Assembly: GCA_001751085.1 (NCBI GenBank)
Contig: MAXP01000196.1
Coordinates: 1 to 13,160, forward strand
Direction of reading: 5' to 3'
Length of the DNA stretch: 13,160 nucleotides
DNA from: Desulfobacterales bacterium C00003060
GTDB taxonomy: Bacteria; Desulfobacterota; Desulfobacteria; Desulfobacterales; C00003060
Shown here: positions 1-6,243 of the stretch, one piece after another
Layout: each line of letters starts with the position of its first letter
Position numbering within the stretch: position 1 is the first letter of the stretch
Notes under the pieces: generated by a model
Database searches by the model: none
What the model was told of the DNA's origin: nothing
What the model saw: the letters and a program-made list of their open reading frames with translations, nothing else
Made by a program: the position numbers and the translations under genes

Positions 1-407
1 TGGCTCGGTTTGGAAGGACACTGGGCAGCCTGCTCCAAAGCGGCGTGCCACTCATCACTGCCCTTGAAATCGTCCGGAATATTGTCAATAATGTTATGAT
101 TGCCGACGTGGTTGACAACGCCGTAAAGGAAATTGAGGCTGGCAAAAGCCTTGCCAGCCCACTTGATCAAAGCCGATGGTTTCCACCCATTGTCGTACAG
201 ATGATACGTGTGGGCGAGCAGAGCGGGGAGCTGGAGGCTATGCTGATCAGGATTGCAGACACGTATGAGAAAGACGTGGAATCTGAGCTCATGGCCATGA
301 CCTCCATGCTTGAGCCGGTCATGATCCTGGTTATGGGCTTGATCGTGGGGTTTATCGTTGTATCTATTCTACTGCCCATCTTTGAGATGAATCAATTCAT
401 AAGATAG
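1..407 (+). CDS. gspF: Type II secretion inner-membrane platform protein GspF, C-terminal part
   Basis: This is the end of GspF, the polytopic inner-membrane protein at the centre of the T2SS platform, where it contacts GspE and GspL. The reading frame is open from base 3 (A-R-F-G-R-T-L-G-S-L-L-Q-S-G-V-P-L) and gives 134 residues before a TAG stop. The start of this stretch matches the typical opening of the second GspF repeat. It is followed by the family signature MIRVGEQSGELE and then by a last membrane helix (LEPVMILVMGLIVGF onward, about bases 306-384) close to the C-terminus, as usual for the family. The 5' part lies outside the window. The neighbouring pseudopilin genes support T2SS GspF rather than type IV pilus PilC. 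The next gene begins 288 nt later, by far the longest gap in the segment. Confidence 0.95.
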   Translation, partial: ARFGRTLGSLLQSGVPLITALEIVRNIVNNVMIADVVDNAVKEIEAGKSLASPLDQSRWFPPIVVQMIRVGEQSGELEAMLIRIADTYEKDVESELMAMTSMLEPVMILVMGLIVGFIVVSILLPIFEMNQFIR

Positions 408-695
408 CTTGTGTTTATCGGCATCCTTCACGACAAGTCAAAAGTAGTTTACACTTTGTTGATCTTGTATGTTGGCAGTGAAATTTGAAACTGGAAATTT
501 GAAATTGGGAAAAACACAAAGATGTAGATGCGTTACCTAATTTCGAATTTCGAGTTTGGACATCGCCATTTAATTCGATAATACACGTTTTTTTTGAAAA
601 AAGTGTAAACTGGTGAATGAAGGATGCCTGTTTATCAGTTTATTTGTGACGGTTCACGGGGTGTTGAAGTAATGGAGCAAGGAGTGAGTGATGCT
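408..695. other. gspF-gspG intergenic region, no gene
   Basis: This 288-nt AT-rich gap holds no convincing gene. Most of it (420-628) is a nested inverted-repeat element, listed separately. An 8-T run lies at 588-595, but no GC-rich stem stands immediately before it, so I do not call a terminator. A loose promoter-like pair (TGGACA at 557-562 and GATAAT at 577-582) has only 14 nt between boxes and is not called. The bases from 624 can be read in frame with gspG (ATG at 624 and at 672), but they are unlike any pseudopilin leader. A ribosome-binding-like AAGGAG at 679-684 precedes the favoured gspG start at 696. Confidence 0.7.
420..628. repeat. Nested three-tier inverted-repeat element between gspF and gspG
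   Basis: Three arm pairs are nested around one centre. The outer pair is GGCATCCTTCA (420-430) with its exact complement TGAAGGATGCC (618-628). The middle pair is GTTTACACTTT (447-457) with its exact complement AAAGTGTAAAC (600-610). The inner pair is AAACTGGAAATTTGAAATT (488-506) with AATTTCGAATTTCGAGTTT (539-557), complementary at 17 of 19 positions. The left inner arm is also part of a 14-bp tandem duplication (480-493 and 494-507, 13 of 14 identical). Two perfect 11-bp pairs in the correct nesting order are unlikely by chance. The structure resembles a small non-coding inverted-repeat element (MITE-like) or a long imperfect hairpin in the transcript. No transposase is nearby and no target-site duplication was identified. 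Confidence 0.75.
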
Positions 696-1169
696 ATGCA
701 AAAGATAAATCGGCCTACAAGATCTTGGACAGGTTGTCAGATGTCTTGTGCAGGTTTCACGCTGATTGAACTGATGGTCGTTATTGTGATCCTGAGTATT
801 TTGGCAGGGCTTATCATTCCGAGAATCATGGGCAGGCCGGAAGAGGCCAGACGCATGAAGGCCCGGGTGCAGATTGAAAGCATAGAGACTGCCCTGAAAC
901 TTTACAAGCTTGACAACGGCTGTTATCCCACTACTGAGCAGGGTCTTCAGGCCCTGGTCGAACCTCCCGCAGTAGGCAAGCTTGCCAGAGCCTGGCGTAA
1001 GGGTGGGTACCTTGAAAAAGGCAAGGTACCGAAAGATCCATGGGAGAGTGAATATGTTTATCTTTGTCCCGGCATTTACGGCGATTGCGACCTTTCCTCC
1101 TACGGTTCTGATGGAGAGCCTGGGGGCGAAGATAAGGATGAGGACATAAACAGTTGGGAACTTGAATGA
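696..1169 (+). CDS. gspG: Major pseudopilin GspG
   Basis: GspG is the major pseudopilin that polymerises into the periplasmic T2SS pseudopilus. The start chosen is ATG 696, giving 157 residues, because it follows AAGGAG (679-684, spacing 11) and yields a 20-residue basic leader ending in Gly. In-frame ATGs at 624 and 672 would make an oversized leader. Prepilin peptidase should cut before Phe21 (FTLIELMVVIVILSILAG), leaving Glu at mature position 5. Downstream are the family markers KLYKLDNGCYPTTEQGLQAL and a C-terminal loop SSYGSDGEPGGEDKDEDI, the acidic calcium-binding loop of GspG proteins. Two cysteines flank PGIYGD just before this loop and another sits in NGCYPTT, which is uncommon for GspG and might mean a disulfide. 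The stop overlaps the gspH start (ATGA at 1166-1169), so the two are probably translationally coupled. Confidence 0.95.
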   Translation: MQKINRPTRSWTGCQMSCAGFTLIELMVVIVILSILAGLIIPRIMGRPEEARRMKARVQIESIETALKLYKLDNGCYPTTEQGLQALVEPPAVGKLARAWRKGGYLEKGKVPKDPWESEYVYLCPGIYGDCDLSSYGSDGEPGGEDKDEDINSWELE

Positions 1170-1699
1170 AGTGTGGCATCAATAAAGTGTCGCTTAAGGG
1201 TAAGGAAGGGGGTTTTACGTTCATAGAGCTAACCGTTGTCATTTTCCTGATTGGGCTGACATTGGCCTTGACTGTCCCGAGGCTTCGCTGTGCCATACTG
1301 ACCGATGACCTGAAGGCCACTGTTCGACGATTGGTGGGGACTGTGAGGAGCTTGAGAAATGAGGCAATTCGTGAGCAAAAGGCCTATAGCCTTCAGTTTG
1401 ACCTTGAATCGAATCGGTTTTGGATAGAGTCGGCAGACATGACAGACGAGGACCGTGAGGAGGCTTGCAAAAAGGCTTTTCGGCTGCCAGAAGGGGTTCG
1501 ACTACTGGATGTTTGGCGCAGGGGAAGGGGCAAGAAGGCGGCTGGAGAGACTGCCATCAGTTTTACAAAGAAGGGGTATATGGAACAATCAGTTATTCAT
1601 CTCGCGTCCGAAGACGGCAGGAGATTCACACTTGTATTGAGCCCCTTTTTGGGGAAAATTAAAGTCCTTGAGAACTATGTGGATTTTGTGGGCGTTTGA
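1166..1699 (+). CDS. gspH: Minor pseudopilin GspH
   Basis: This 177-residue protein has a 16-residue leader with four lysines (K2, K7, K11, K13) ending in Gly-Gly, followed by FTFIELTVVIFLIGLTLALT with the pseudopilin Glu at +5 and a Pro about 22 residues on. These are class III signal-peptide features cut and N-methylated by GspO/PilD. Gene position immediately after gspG, a length near the GspH norm and a diverged soluble domain (FRLPEGVRLLDVW, then a beta-rich C-terminus ending DGRRFTLVLSPFLGKIKV) favour GspH, the minor pseudopilin linking the GspI-J-K tip to the GspG shaft. The ATG at 1166 overlaps the gspG TGA by 4 nt. The globular domain is poorly conserved across the family, so the subtype rests partly on gene order. 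Confidence 0.88.
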   Translation: MKCGINKVSLKGKEGGFTFIELTVVIFLIGLTLALTVPRLRCAILTDDLKATVRRLVGTVRSLRNEAIREQKAYSLQFDLESNRFWIESADMTDEDREEACKKAFRLPEGVRLLDVWRRGRGKKAAGETAISFTKKGYMEQSVIHLASEDGRRFTLVLSPFLGKIKVLENYVDFVGV

Positions 1700-1736
1700 T
1701 TGGAGTTCGGAACCCGCTGTTTTTTGATAGGAGGCT

Positions 1737-1775
1737 ATGTTGAACCCCAAAATCTTTTTCTTAAGGACTATATGA
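1737..1775 (+). other. Possible 12-codon mini-ORF preceding and overlapping the gspI start
   Basis: An ATG at 1737 follows a perfect AGGAGG (1729-1734), though with only 2 nt between. It opens a reading frame of 12 codons (MLNPKIFFLRTI) that stops with TGA at 1773-1775, overlapping the gspI ATG at 1772 as ATGA. It is out of frame with gspI. It could load ribosomes for reinitiation at gspI. Alternatively it may mean nothing, because gspI also has its own AAGGA at 1763-1767. Confidence 0.3.
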
Positions 1776-2179
1776 GTCCAACAGGTTGCAGAGATTTCGA
1801 GACGTCAGGTTTTACGTTCTTAGAGGTGATGGTGGCCATGGCCATCATTGCCATTGCCCTGATGGCTGTGCTGGGGTCACAATCCCAGAGCCTGTCGCTG
1901 GCGAGTGAAGCGAGATTCAGTACCACAGCCGCCTTTCTGGCCCAGAGCAAGATGGCTGAAATAGAGACTGGGGACCCGCACGACCTATGTTCTGATTCGG
2001 GTGATTTCGGAGAGTTTTTTCCCTGCTATTGCTGGGACCTTGTTGTGAGAGATCCTGCATTGGGTGGGCCTGAAAAGGTCCCGGACTACCTTAAACGAAT
2101 TGATTTGACCATCTCCAGAGGTGAGGACGAGTTGTATCAATACCGCCTCAGGCTGTATCGTTTTTTCCCCAAAGATTGA
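1772..2179 (+). CDS. gspI: Minor pseudopilin GspI
   Basis: GspI is the minor pseudopilin that nucleates the GspI-J-K tip complex at the inner membrane. From ATG 1772 it is 135 residues, near the usual GspI length. The leader MSPTGCRDFETSG ends before FTFLEVMVAMAIIAIALMAV, with the invariant Glu at +5 and the LEVMVA signature typical of GspI. A matching SQSQSLSLASEARFSTTAAFLAQSKM stretch follows, as expected for the long GspI helix. The frame can be extended upstream to TTG 1700, directly after the gspH stop, but that gives a 37-residue leader and has no ribosome-binding site. ATG 1772 has AAGGA at 1763-1767. The acidic leader with one Arg is unusual, since most leaders are basic. The gspH-gspI gap is 72 nt and contains a possible mini-ORF. 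Confidence 0.9.
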   Translation: MSPTGCRDFETSGFTFLEVMVAMAIIAIALMAVLGSQSQSLSLASEARFSTTAAFLAQSKMAEIETGDPHDLCSDSGDFGEFFPCYCWDLVVRDPALGGPEKVPDYLKRIDLTISRGEDELYQYRLRLYRFFPKD

Positions 2180-2186
2180 TGGGTCA

Positions 2187-2876
2187 ATGAAACCAACAAA
2201 CTCAACAGACACAAAGGGTTTTACTCTCCTGGAAATCCTCATCGCCATGTTCATTTTTGCCGTTGTCCTTTCCACGATCTATACCTCTTATACTGGAACC
2301 TTTCGCATCATAAATGAGACCGAATATGAGGCTGATGTTTACGGTATGGCCCGGATTTCCCTGGAAAGGATGCTTGAAGATCTGGAATCTGTTTGTGTTT
2401 CACAGTATCCTGAATCGGCTGAATCAGATGATAACAGGGCTCAGGTTTTTGAATTCGTGGGCGAGGACAGAGAGATCAAAGGCAGGAGCAGTGACGACCT
2501 TCGCTTTACGTCTATGGCGCACCTTGTCTTCAGCGAGCAAGACCAGGTTCTCGGAACAGCCAAGATAGGATATCATGTCCGTGAGAATGATGAGGAAGAG
2601 GCTCTTGTGCTCTATCGGACCGACGTGCCGGCGGTTGTGGTGGCCTGTGGCGAAGACACCGGCAGACAGGTACTTTGTGAGAGACTGTTGTCAGTGGATT
2701 TCACCTATTATGACGCCGACGGTGAGGAGTACGACAACTGGGATTCCAGGACCGAGGCATTCCGGAACAGGATACCGGAGATGGTGTCCATAGTACTGGA
2801 ATTCATGAATAAGTCAGACCCTGAGGCGCCTTTCAGATTTTTTACCAAGGTTGCGCTTCCTATGGGTCATGGATAG
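2187..2876 (+). CDS. gspJ: Minor pseudopilin GspJ
   Basis: GspJ belongs to the pseudopilus tip complex with GspI and GspK. From ATG 2187 the product is 229 residues. The leader MKPTNSTDTKG is cut before FTLLEILIAMFIFAVVLSTIY, with Glu at +5. The LLEILIAMFIFAV core and the later TEYEADVYGMARISLERMLEDL region resemble GspJ, as do the C-terminal segments IPEMVSIVLEF and FFTKVALP. The same frame is open upstream to ATG 2121 inside gspI, but that would add 22 non-leader residues. There is no clear ribosome-binding site. The gspI stop at 2177-2179 lies 7 nt before the start, and a three-codon ATG-GGT-CAA-TGA (2179-2190) bridges the two genes, so translational coupling to gspI is likely. Confidence 0.9.
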   Translation: MKPTNSTDTKGFTLLEILIAMFIFAVVLSTIYTSYTGTFRIINETEYEADVYGMARISLERMLEDLESVCVSQYPESAESDDNRAQVFEFVGEDREIKGRSSDDLRFTSMAHLVFSEQDQVLGTAKIGYHVRENDEEEALVLYRTDVPAVVVACGEDTGRQVLCERLLSVDFTYYDADGEEYDNWDSRTEAFRNRIPEMVSIVLEFMNKSDPEAPFRFFTKVALPMGHG

Positions 2877-2887
2877 CCGAGGATTTC

Positions 2888-3874
2888 ATGAAAAGGATTC
2901 TCCAAGACAACAGTGGCGTTGCCCTTATCGTGACGATTCTAATCATCAGTCTGATTGTTTCATTGACGCTCCAGTTCAATATTTCTATGCGCTCTGATTT
3001 GCATGCAGCCGCCAATCTCCGGGATGGCATCAAACTCGGCTACATTGCCAAGTCAGGATTCAACTGTGCCCTTGCGGTTCTGCGTGAGGATGCCTCAGAA
3101 GGTAACGTCGATTCCCTGCTTGAGGCATGGGCAGATCTAAAGACCCTTTCTGATAATTCGGGTGCCCTGTTTTACGAGGGATGGTTTCAGGTAGAGGTTC
3201 TTGACCATTCCGGAAGGATTCAGATCAATAAACTTGTTGAGGGGAGCCAGTATAATGATACCCAAAGAAAACTCCTGACGCGATTCTTGAAATCCCCGGA
3301 ATTCGGCCTTGAGGACGAAGAGGTAGAGAACATTGTCAATGCCGTCAAGGACTGGATCGATTTGGACGATGAGGTGACTGAGGGGCCTGGATATGGTGCG
3401 GAAAGCGGCTATTATCAAGGTTTGGACAAACCTTATGTCTGCAAGAATGCGCCTGTGGAATTCATAGAAGAACTGCTTCTGGTCAGGGGGGTCACCAAGG
3501 GGCTCTTTTACGGCACTAAGGAAAAGCCCGGCATCGCGTCATACTTGAGTCCTTACGGTGATGATGGCAAGATCAATATTAACACGGCAGAATCCCTGGT
3601 ATTAAAGGCCTTTTCAGATCGTATGGACGACCAGATGGTCGAGGATATGGTCGCACACCGAAAGGATAGAAACAATGACCTGTCTGATCCGAACTGGTAC
3701 AAGACGGTGCCAGGTATGGGGGATGTGACCATTGCCGAGGATTTGCTTGATGCCTCAAGCACCAACTTTGAGATCGTATCAGAAGGTTTTAAAGGGGCCA
3801 TGGCCAAACGGGTCACTGGAATGGTCAAGAGGACAGGGTCCAAATGTGATATCCTGTCATGGAAAATAGAGTAG
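2888..3874 (+). CDS. gspK: Minor pseudopilin GspK (tip protein)
   Basis: GspK is the large pseudopilin that caps the pseudopilus. The 328-residue product matches the typical GspK length of about 300-330. Its leader MKRILQDNSG is followed by VALIVTILIISLIVSLTLQF. The fifth mature residue is Val rather than Glu, the known hallmark of GspK, which sits at the tip and has no subunit above it to pair with. Recognisable GspK segments follow: GWFQVEVLDHSGRIQINKL, VNAVKDWIDLDDEV, a YGAESGYYQ loop, and DGKININTAESLVL with its helix-hairpin-helix-like region. The start has GAGGA at 2879-2883, four bases upstream, and lies 11 nt after the gspJ stop. Confidence 0.93.
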   Translation: MKRILQDNSGVALIVTILIISLIVSLTLQFNISMRSDLHAAANLRDGIKLGYIAKSGFNCALAVLREDASEGNVDSLLEAWADLKTLSDNSGALFYEGWFQVEVLDHSGRIQINKLVEGSQYNDTQRKLLTRFLKSPEFGLEDEEVENIVNAVKDWIDLDDEVTEGPGYGAESGYYQGLDKPYVCKNAPVEFIEELLLVRGVTKGLFYGTKEKPGIASYLSPYGDDGKININTAESLVLKAFSDRMDDQMVEDMVAHRKDRNNDLSDPNWYKTVPGMGDVTIAEDLLDASSTNFEIVSEGFKGAMAKRVTGMVKRTGSKCDILSWKIE

Positions 3875-3883
3875 AAGCCAGAA

Positions 3884-5470
3884 ATGCCAGAAAAGATACT
3901 GGGTCTTGACATAAGTTCGGATTCTATTGCGGCAGTCCAGGTTAGCGGTGGTCTGAGGGGGTATCATATTACAGGCTGCGGCCATGTTATGATAGAGGAT
4001 GCGGGGGGCCTGGTGCAGGCCCTGAAGGCAGTCGCCGAACAGGTAGGTTCAGATTCTAATATCTGCATCAGCTCGATCCCGGTGGAGTATGTATCATTCC
4101 GGAATCTCCGAATGCCTTTCAGGGACAGGAAAAAGATTAGACAGACCCTTGTTTTTGAACTTGAGACAAGGGTTCCTTTTCCAGTGGAGGACTTGGTGGT
4201 CGATTTGACGATGGTTGACTTGTCGGATCGAAGCGAAATCCTTGCCGCCTCTGTCAAGCGGGCATACATTTCCGAATATCTGGCGCAATTGCATACCCAT
4301 GGATTCGATCCGGAGGTCCTGGATATCAAGGGGGTTCCCACGGTTTCCCGGCTTCTGAGGCAAGCGGGATCCCCCGACGATGGACTCCTTCTGGAGATAG
4401 GTCTCGACAAGAACACGATGATCCTTTATTTGAAAAGACGTATCGTCTTGATTCGCAGCTTTTCCTTCAATGGCAGTTCCATTGTCCGGACCGTGATAGA
4501 TGGGATGGGCAGTGACCATGCGCACACCGAGATGGCAGGGGAAATTGAACCGCAAAAACGAGCGAGCGAATCTGAAAACGACAAACTTTCTTACAGTCGA
4601 AGATTCCCCGCAGCTTGCTGCGGGGAGATCCAATCATGTCTCGAGGCGTTTTGCACAGAGGTTCGTAATACACTTCATGCCTTTGGATGTCAGAGTACGA
4701 GAACAATCCGTCCCCAAAGGGTTTTTGTTACCGGTAGAGGAGCGCTTTATCCTGACACGGAGAGCCTCTTAAGCCGGTTTCTTGATCTTCCGATTGATCT
4801 GATTGATCTGACCAAGGACTCGAGAGTTTACATGGAGGAGGATGTCGATCGAGTCTGGAATCCTGCACTCATGGACGGTGCATTTGCCCTCGCGGTTCGG
4901 GAGGCCAGGCAGGGCCTGGGGTTTAATTTCAGGAGAGACGAATTCGAGGTCAAGAAACACTACTTCGTGCATAAGAAGGAGATCCTAAGGGCCTCAGTGG
5001 TCTTAATAGTCGTTCTATGTCTTTTGGCCCTTGATCTGGGTGTAGATTACTATTCTCAAAAGAAACATTACAGAAAACTGAATGAAGAAATCACACAGGT
5101 GTTCAGACAGACGTTTCCCGATACAAAAAGGATTGTGGATCCCGTCCACCAGATGGAGGTCAAAATAGATGAGATCAAGAAATCGGCATTGTTGCTTCCT
5201 GAAGTTGGTTCGAACAGGAAGGTCCTGGACCTGTTAAAGGATATCTCGCAACGGGTTCCTGAATCCGGGGGTGTGCATATCAGCCGCATAGTGGTTGACC
5301 CGGATTCGGTTCAGATTAAGGGTGAGACTGACACATTTAACACTGTGGATGCCATCAAGAAAGGACTGGAACCCTCAACCTGTTTTAGTGCTGTGACCAT
5401 AAGTTCGGCCAATCTTGATCGATCCGGCAACCGGGTGCGATTTGAGATGAAACTACAACGTGCAAGATAG
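3884..5470 (+). CDS. gspL: T2SS assembly platform protein GspL, PilM-like, carrying an in-frame repeat insertion
   Basis: GspL couples the cytoplasmic ATPase GspE to the periplasmic GspM in the platform. The 528-residue product begins with an actin-like PilM-type cytoplasmic domain (ILGLDISSDSIAAVQV; SIPVEYVSFRNLRMPF; RQTLVFELETRVPFP), reaching to about residue 345. A single membrane helix follows (about 367-388, RASVVLIVVLCLLALDL), then a periplasmic ferredoxin-like GspL domain ending at 528. Residues about 223-247 look like an insertion. Their DNA includes a perfect 9-bp-stem hairpin at 4606-4625, translated as FPAACCGE, after which the conserved-looking EIQSCLEAFCTEV resumes. The insertion keeps the frame, so the gene appears intact. 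The start at ATG 3884 is 9 nt after gspK and has only a weak ribosome-binding site. Confidence 0.92.
   Translation: MPEKILGLDISSDSIAAVQVSGGLRGYHITGCGHVMIEDAGGLVQALKAVAEQVGSDSNICISSIPVEYVSFRNLRMPFRDRKKIRQTLVFELETRVPFPVEDLVVDLTMVDLSDRSEILAASVKRAYISEYLAQLHTHGFDPEVLDIKGVPTVSRLLRQAGSPDDGLLLEIGLDKNTMILYLKRRIVLIRSFSFNGSSIVRTVIDGMGSDHAHTEMAGEIEPQKRASESENDKLSYSRRFPAACCGEIQSCLEAFCTEVRNTLHAFGCQSTRTIRPQRVFVTGRGALYPDTESLLSRFLDLPIDLIDLTKDSRVYMEEDVDRVWNPALMDGAFALAVREARQGLGFNFRRDEFEVKKHYFVHKKEILRASVVLIVVLCLLALDLGVDYYSQKKHYRKLNEEITQVFRQTFPDTKRIVDPVHQMEVKIDEIKKSALLLPEVGSNRKVLDLLKDISQRVPESGGVHISRIVVDPDSVQIKGETDTFNTVDAIKKGLEPSTCFSAVTISSANLDRSGNRVRFEMKLQRAR
4601..4630. repeat. REP-like hairpin repeat inside gspL
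   Basis: CCCCGCAGC (4606-4614) and GCTGCGGGG (4617-4625) form a perfect inverted repeat with TT at the centre, in practice an 8-bp stem with a CTTG loop. A flanking T-A pair and a T-G wobble extend it. Such CCCCGCAGCTTGCTGCGGGG hairpins are familiar to me as dispersed repeats in Desulfobacterota genomes, usually between genes. That is recall, not a search. Here it lies within a coding sequence and keeps the frame. The downstream coding position makes a terminator role unlikely. Confidence 0.7.
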
Positions 5471-5571
5471 GACTGCTGGCCCTGACGATCGGCATCCTCT
5501 ATTTGGCGCAAAGGTTGCGTCTGACGACTTGAGAAAAGGCACCTCGTGTCGTGGTTTACACTTGGGTTCTT
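5471..5571. other. gspL-gspM intergenic region with motifs shared with the gspF-gspG element
   Basis: This 101-nt gap has no convincing gene. It contains ATCGGCATCCT (5488-5498), identical to 417-427, and GTTTACACTT (5554-5563), identical to 447-456. Between them ACGACTTGAGAAAAG (5524-5538) matches 430-444 at 11 of 15 positions. All three are in the same order as in the left half of the gspF-gspG element, with wider spacing. A GTG at 5546 after AAAAGG (5534-5539) opens nine codons that end in a TGA overlapping the gspM ATG. Confidence 0.5.
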
Positions 5572-6093
5572 ATGAAGCTTGCAAGACGTGAAAAATATTT
5601 CGTATCGGCTGCAGTTTGCTTCATTGCTGTTTTTGTCTTGCTTCAGTTTGTTGTTTTTCCCTTCTTTGAAAGCAGAAGGCGTATTCAAAGGGGCCTTAAG
5701 GTCAAAGAAAAGGGGCTGGAGGCGATTGTAGAGCTGAGGGCTGAGTATCGGGCCTGTCAGAAAGGTTGTCAGGAATTACAGCAGAACCTTGCCAGACGGG
5801 AGAAGGGGTTTTCACTCTTTTCTTTTCTTGAAAAGGCAGCCGATAAGGCTAAAGTCAAGGCCCATATCAAATATATGAAACCGTCTACCTCGTCAGGCAC
5901 AGGGCCTTACAAGGAATCGATGGTCGAGATGAAATTGGAGGGAATTACCCTGGAGGAGTTGGTTGGATACCTTTATCGTATTGAATCACCGGATTATCTG
6001 GTAGGCATCAAACGCATTTCAATTAGCGAAAACAAGAAGGAACAAGGCTATTTGGATGCCATCATGCAGGTCCTAACCTTACACTTACAGTAG
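5572..6093 (+). CDS. gspM: T2SS assembly platform protein GspM
   Basis: GspM is a small bitopic inner-membrane protein that pairs with GspL through its periplasmic domain. From ATG 5572 it is 173 residues, close to the usual 150-180. The short basic cytoplasmic start MKLARREK leads into one membrane helix (about residues 8-33), then a charged helical stretch (ESRRRIQRGLKVKEKGLEAI onward, about 34-85). A ferredoxin-like periplasmic domain follows, with VEMKLEGITLEELVGYLYRI and a beta strand near LVGIKRISIS. Position after gspL and topology support the call more than direct sequence conservation, which is low in this family. GTG 5551 would add seven residues in frame but has no good ribosome-binding site, so the ATG is preferred. 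Confidence 0.87.
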   Translation: MKLARREKYFVSAAVCFIAVFVLLQFVVFPFFESRRRIQRGLKVKEKGLEAIVELRAEYRACQKGCQELQQNLARREKGFSLFSFLEKAADKAKVKAHIKYMKPSTSSGTGPYKESMVEMKLEGITLEELVGYLYRIESPDYLVGIKRISISENKKEQGYLDAIMQVLTLHLQ

Positions 6094-6243
6094 CTGACTT
6101 GAGTTCACTTCCCTTCCCTTCATTTATAGTTTTCCAGAAAACTATTTGCAAATTTGCGGGATGAATGGTCCTGATAACCATGTCAAATTACGTTAAAATG
6201 ATGTGCAGCTTAACTCCGAACTCCGAACTCCGAAATCCTATAG
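6094..6243. other. gspM-gspN intergenic region with small palindromes and a tandem repeat
   Basis: No gene is supported in this 150-nt gap. It holds an 8-bp hairpin ATAGTTTT/AAAACTAT (6126-6133 with 6138-6145, loop CCAG) and a 10-bp palindrome GCAAATTTGC (6148-6157). AACTCCG is repeated three times exactly at 6212-6232. The hairpin has no following T-run, so it is not called a terminator. An ATG-started frame from 6198 overlaps gspN in another frame and looks spurious. No ribosome-binding site is seen before gspN. Confidence 0.6.
6212..6232. repeat. Three exact tandem copies of a 7-bp unit upstream of gspN
   Basis: AACTCCG occurs at 6212-6218, 6219-6225 and 6226-6232 without mismatch. It ends 11 bases before the gspN ATG, where a ribosome-binding site would normally be expected. 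The copy number of such a short unit can change by slippage. Confidence 0.8.

Noticed and set aside
557..582. Possible promoter (TGGACA then GATAAT) upstream of gspG
   Set aside because: The spacer is only 14 nt and the AT-rich repeat element yields such matches easily.
588..602. T-run suggesting a terminator after gspF
   Set aside because: No GC-rich hairpin stands directly before the eight Ts. They are followed by an A-run and sit inside the nested repeat element.
1700..1771. In-frame TTG start for gspI at 1700, immediately after the gspH stop
   Set aside because: It would give a 37-residue leader before the pseudopilin cut site and has no ribosome-binding site. ATG 1772 has AAGGA and gives a normal-length leader.
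4094..4633. Minus-strand open frame of 179 codons opposite gspL
   Set aside because: It is a shadow of the well-supported gspL frame, with no recognisable domain or ribosome-binding site.
4794..4812. Direct repeat GATTGATCT twice within gspL
   Set aside because: It encodes the ordinary hydrophobic stretch IDLIDL, and a short duplication of this kind is not notable by itself.
6126..6145. Hairpin after gspM as a terminator
   Set aside because: The stem is AT-rich and not followed by a T-run, and the operon clearly continues.
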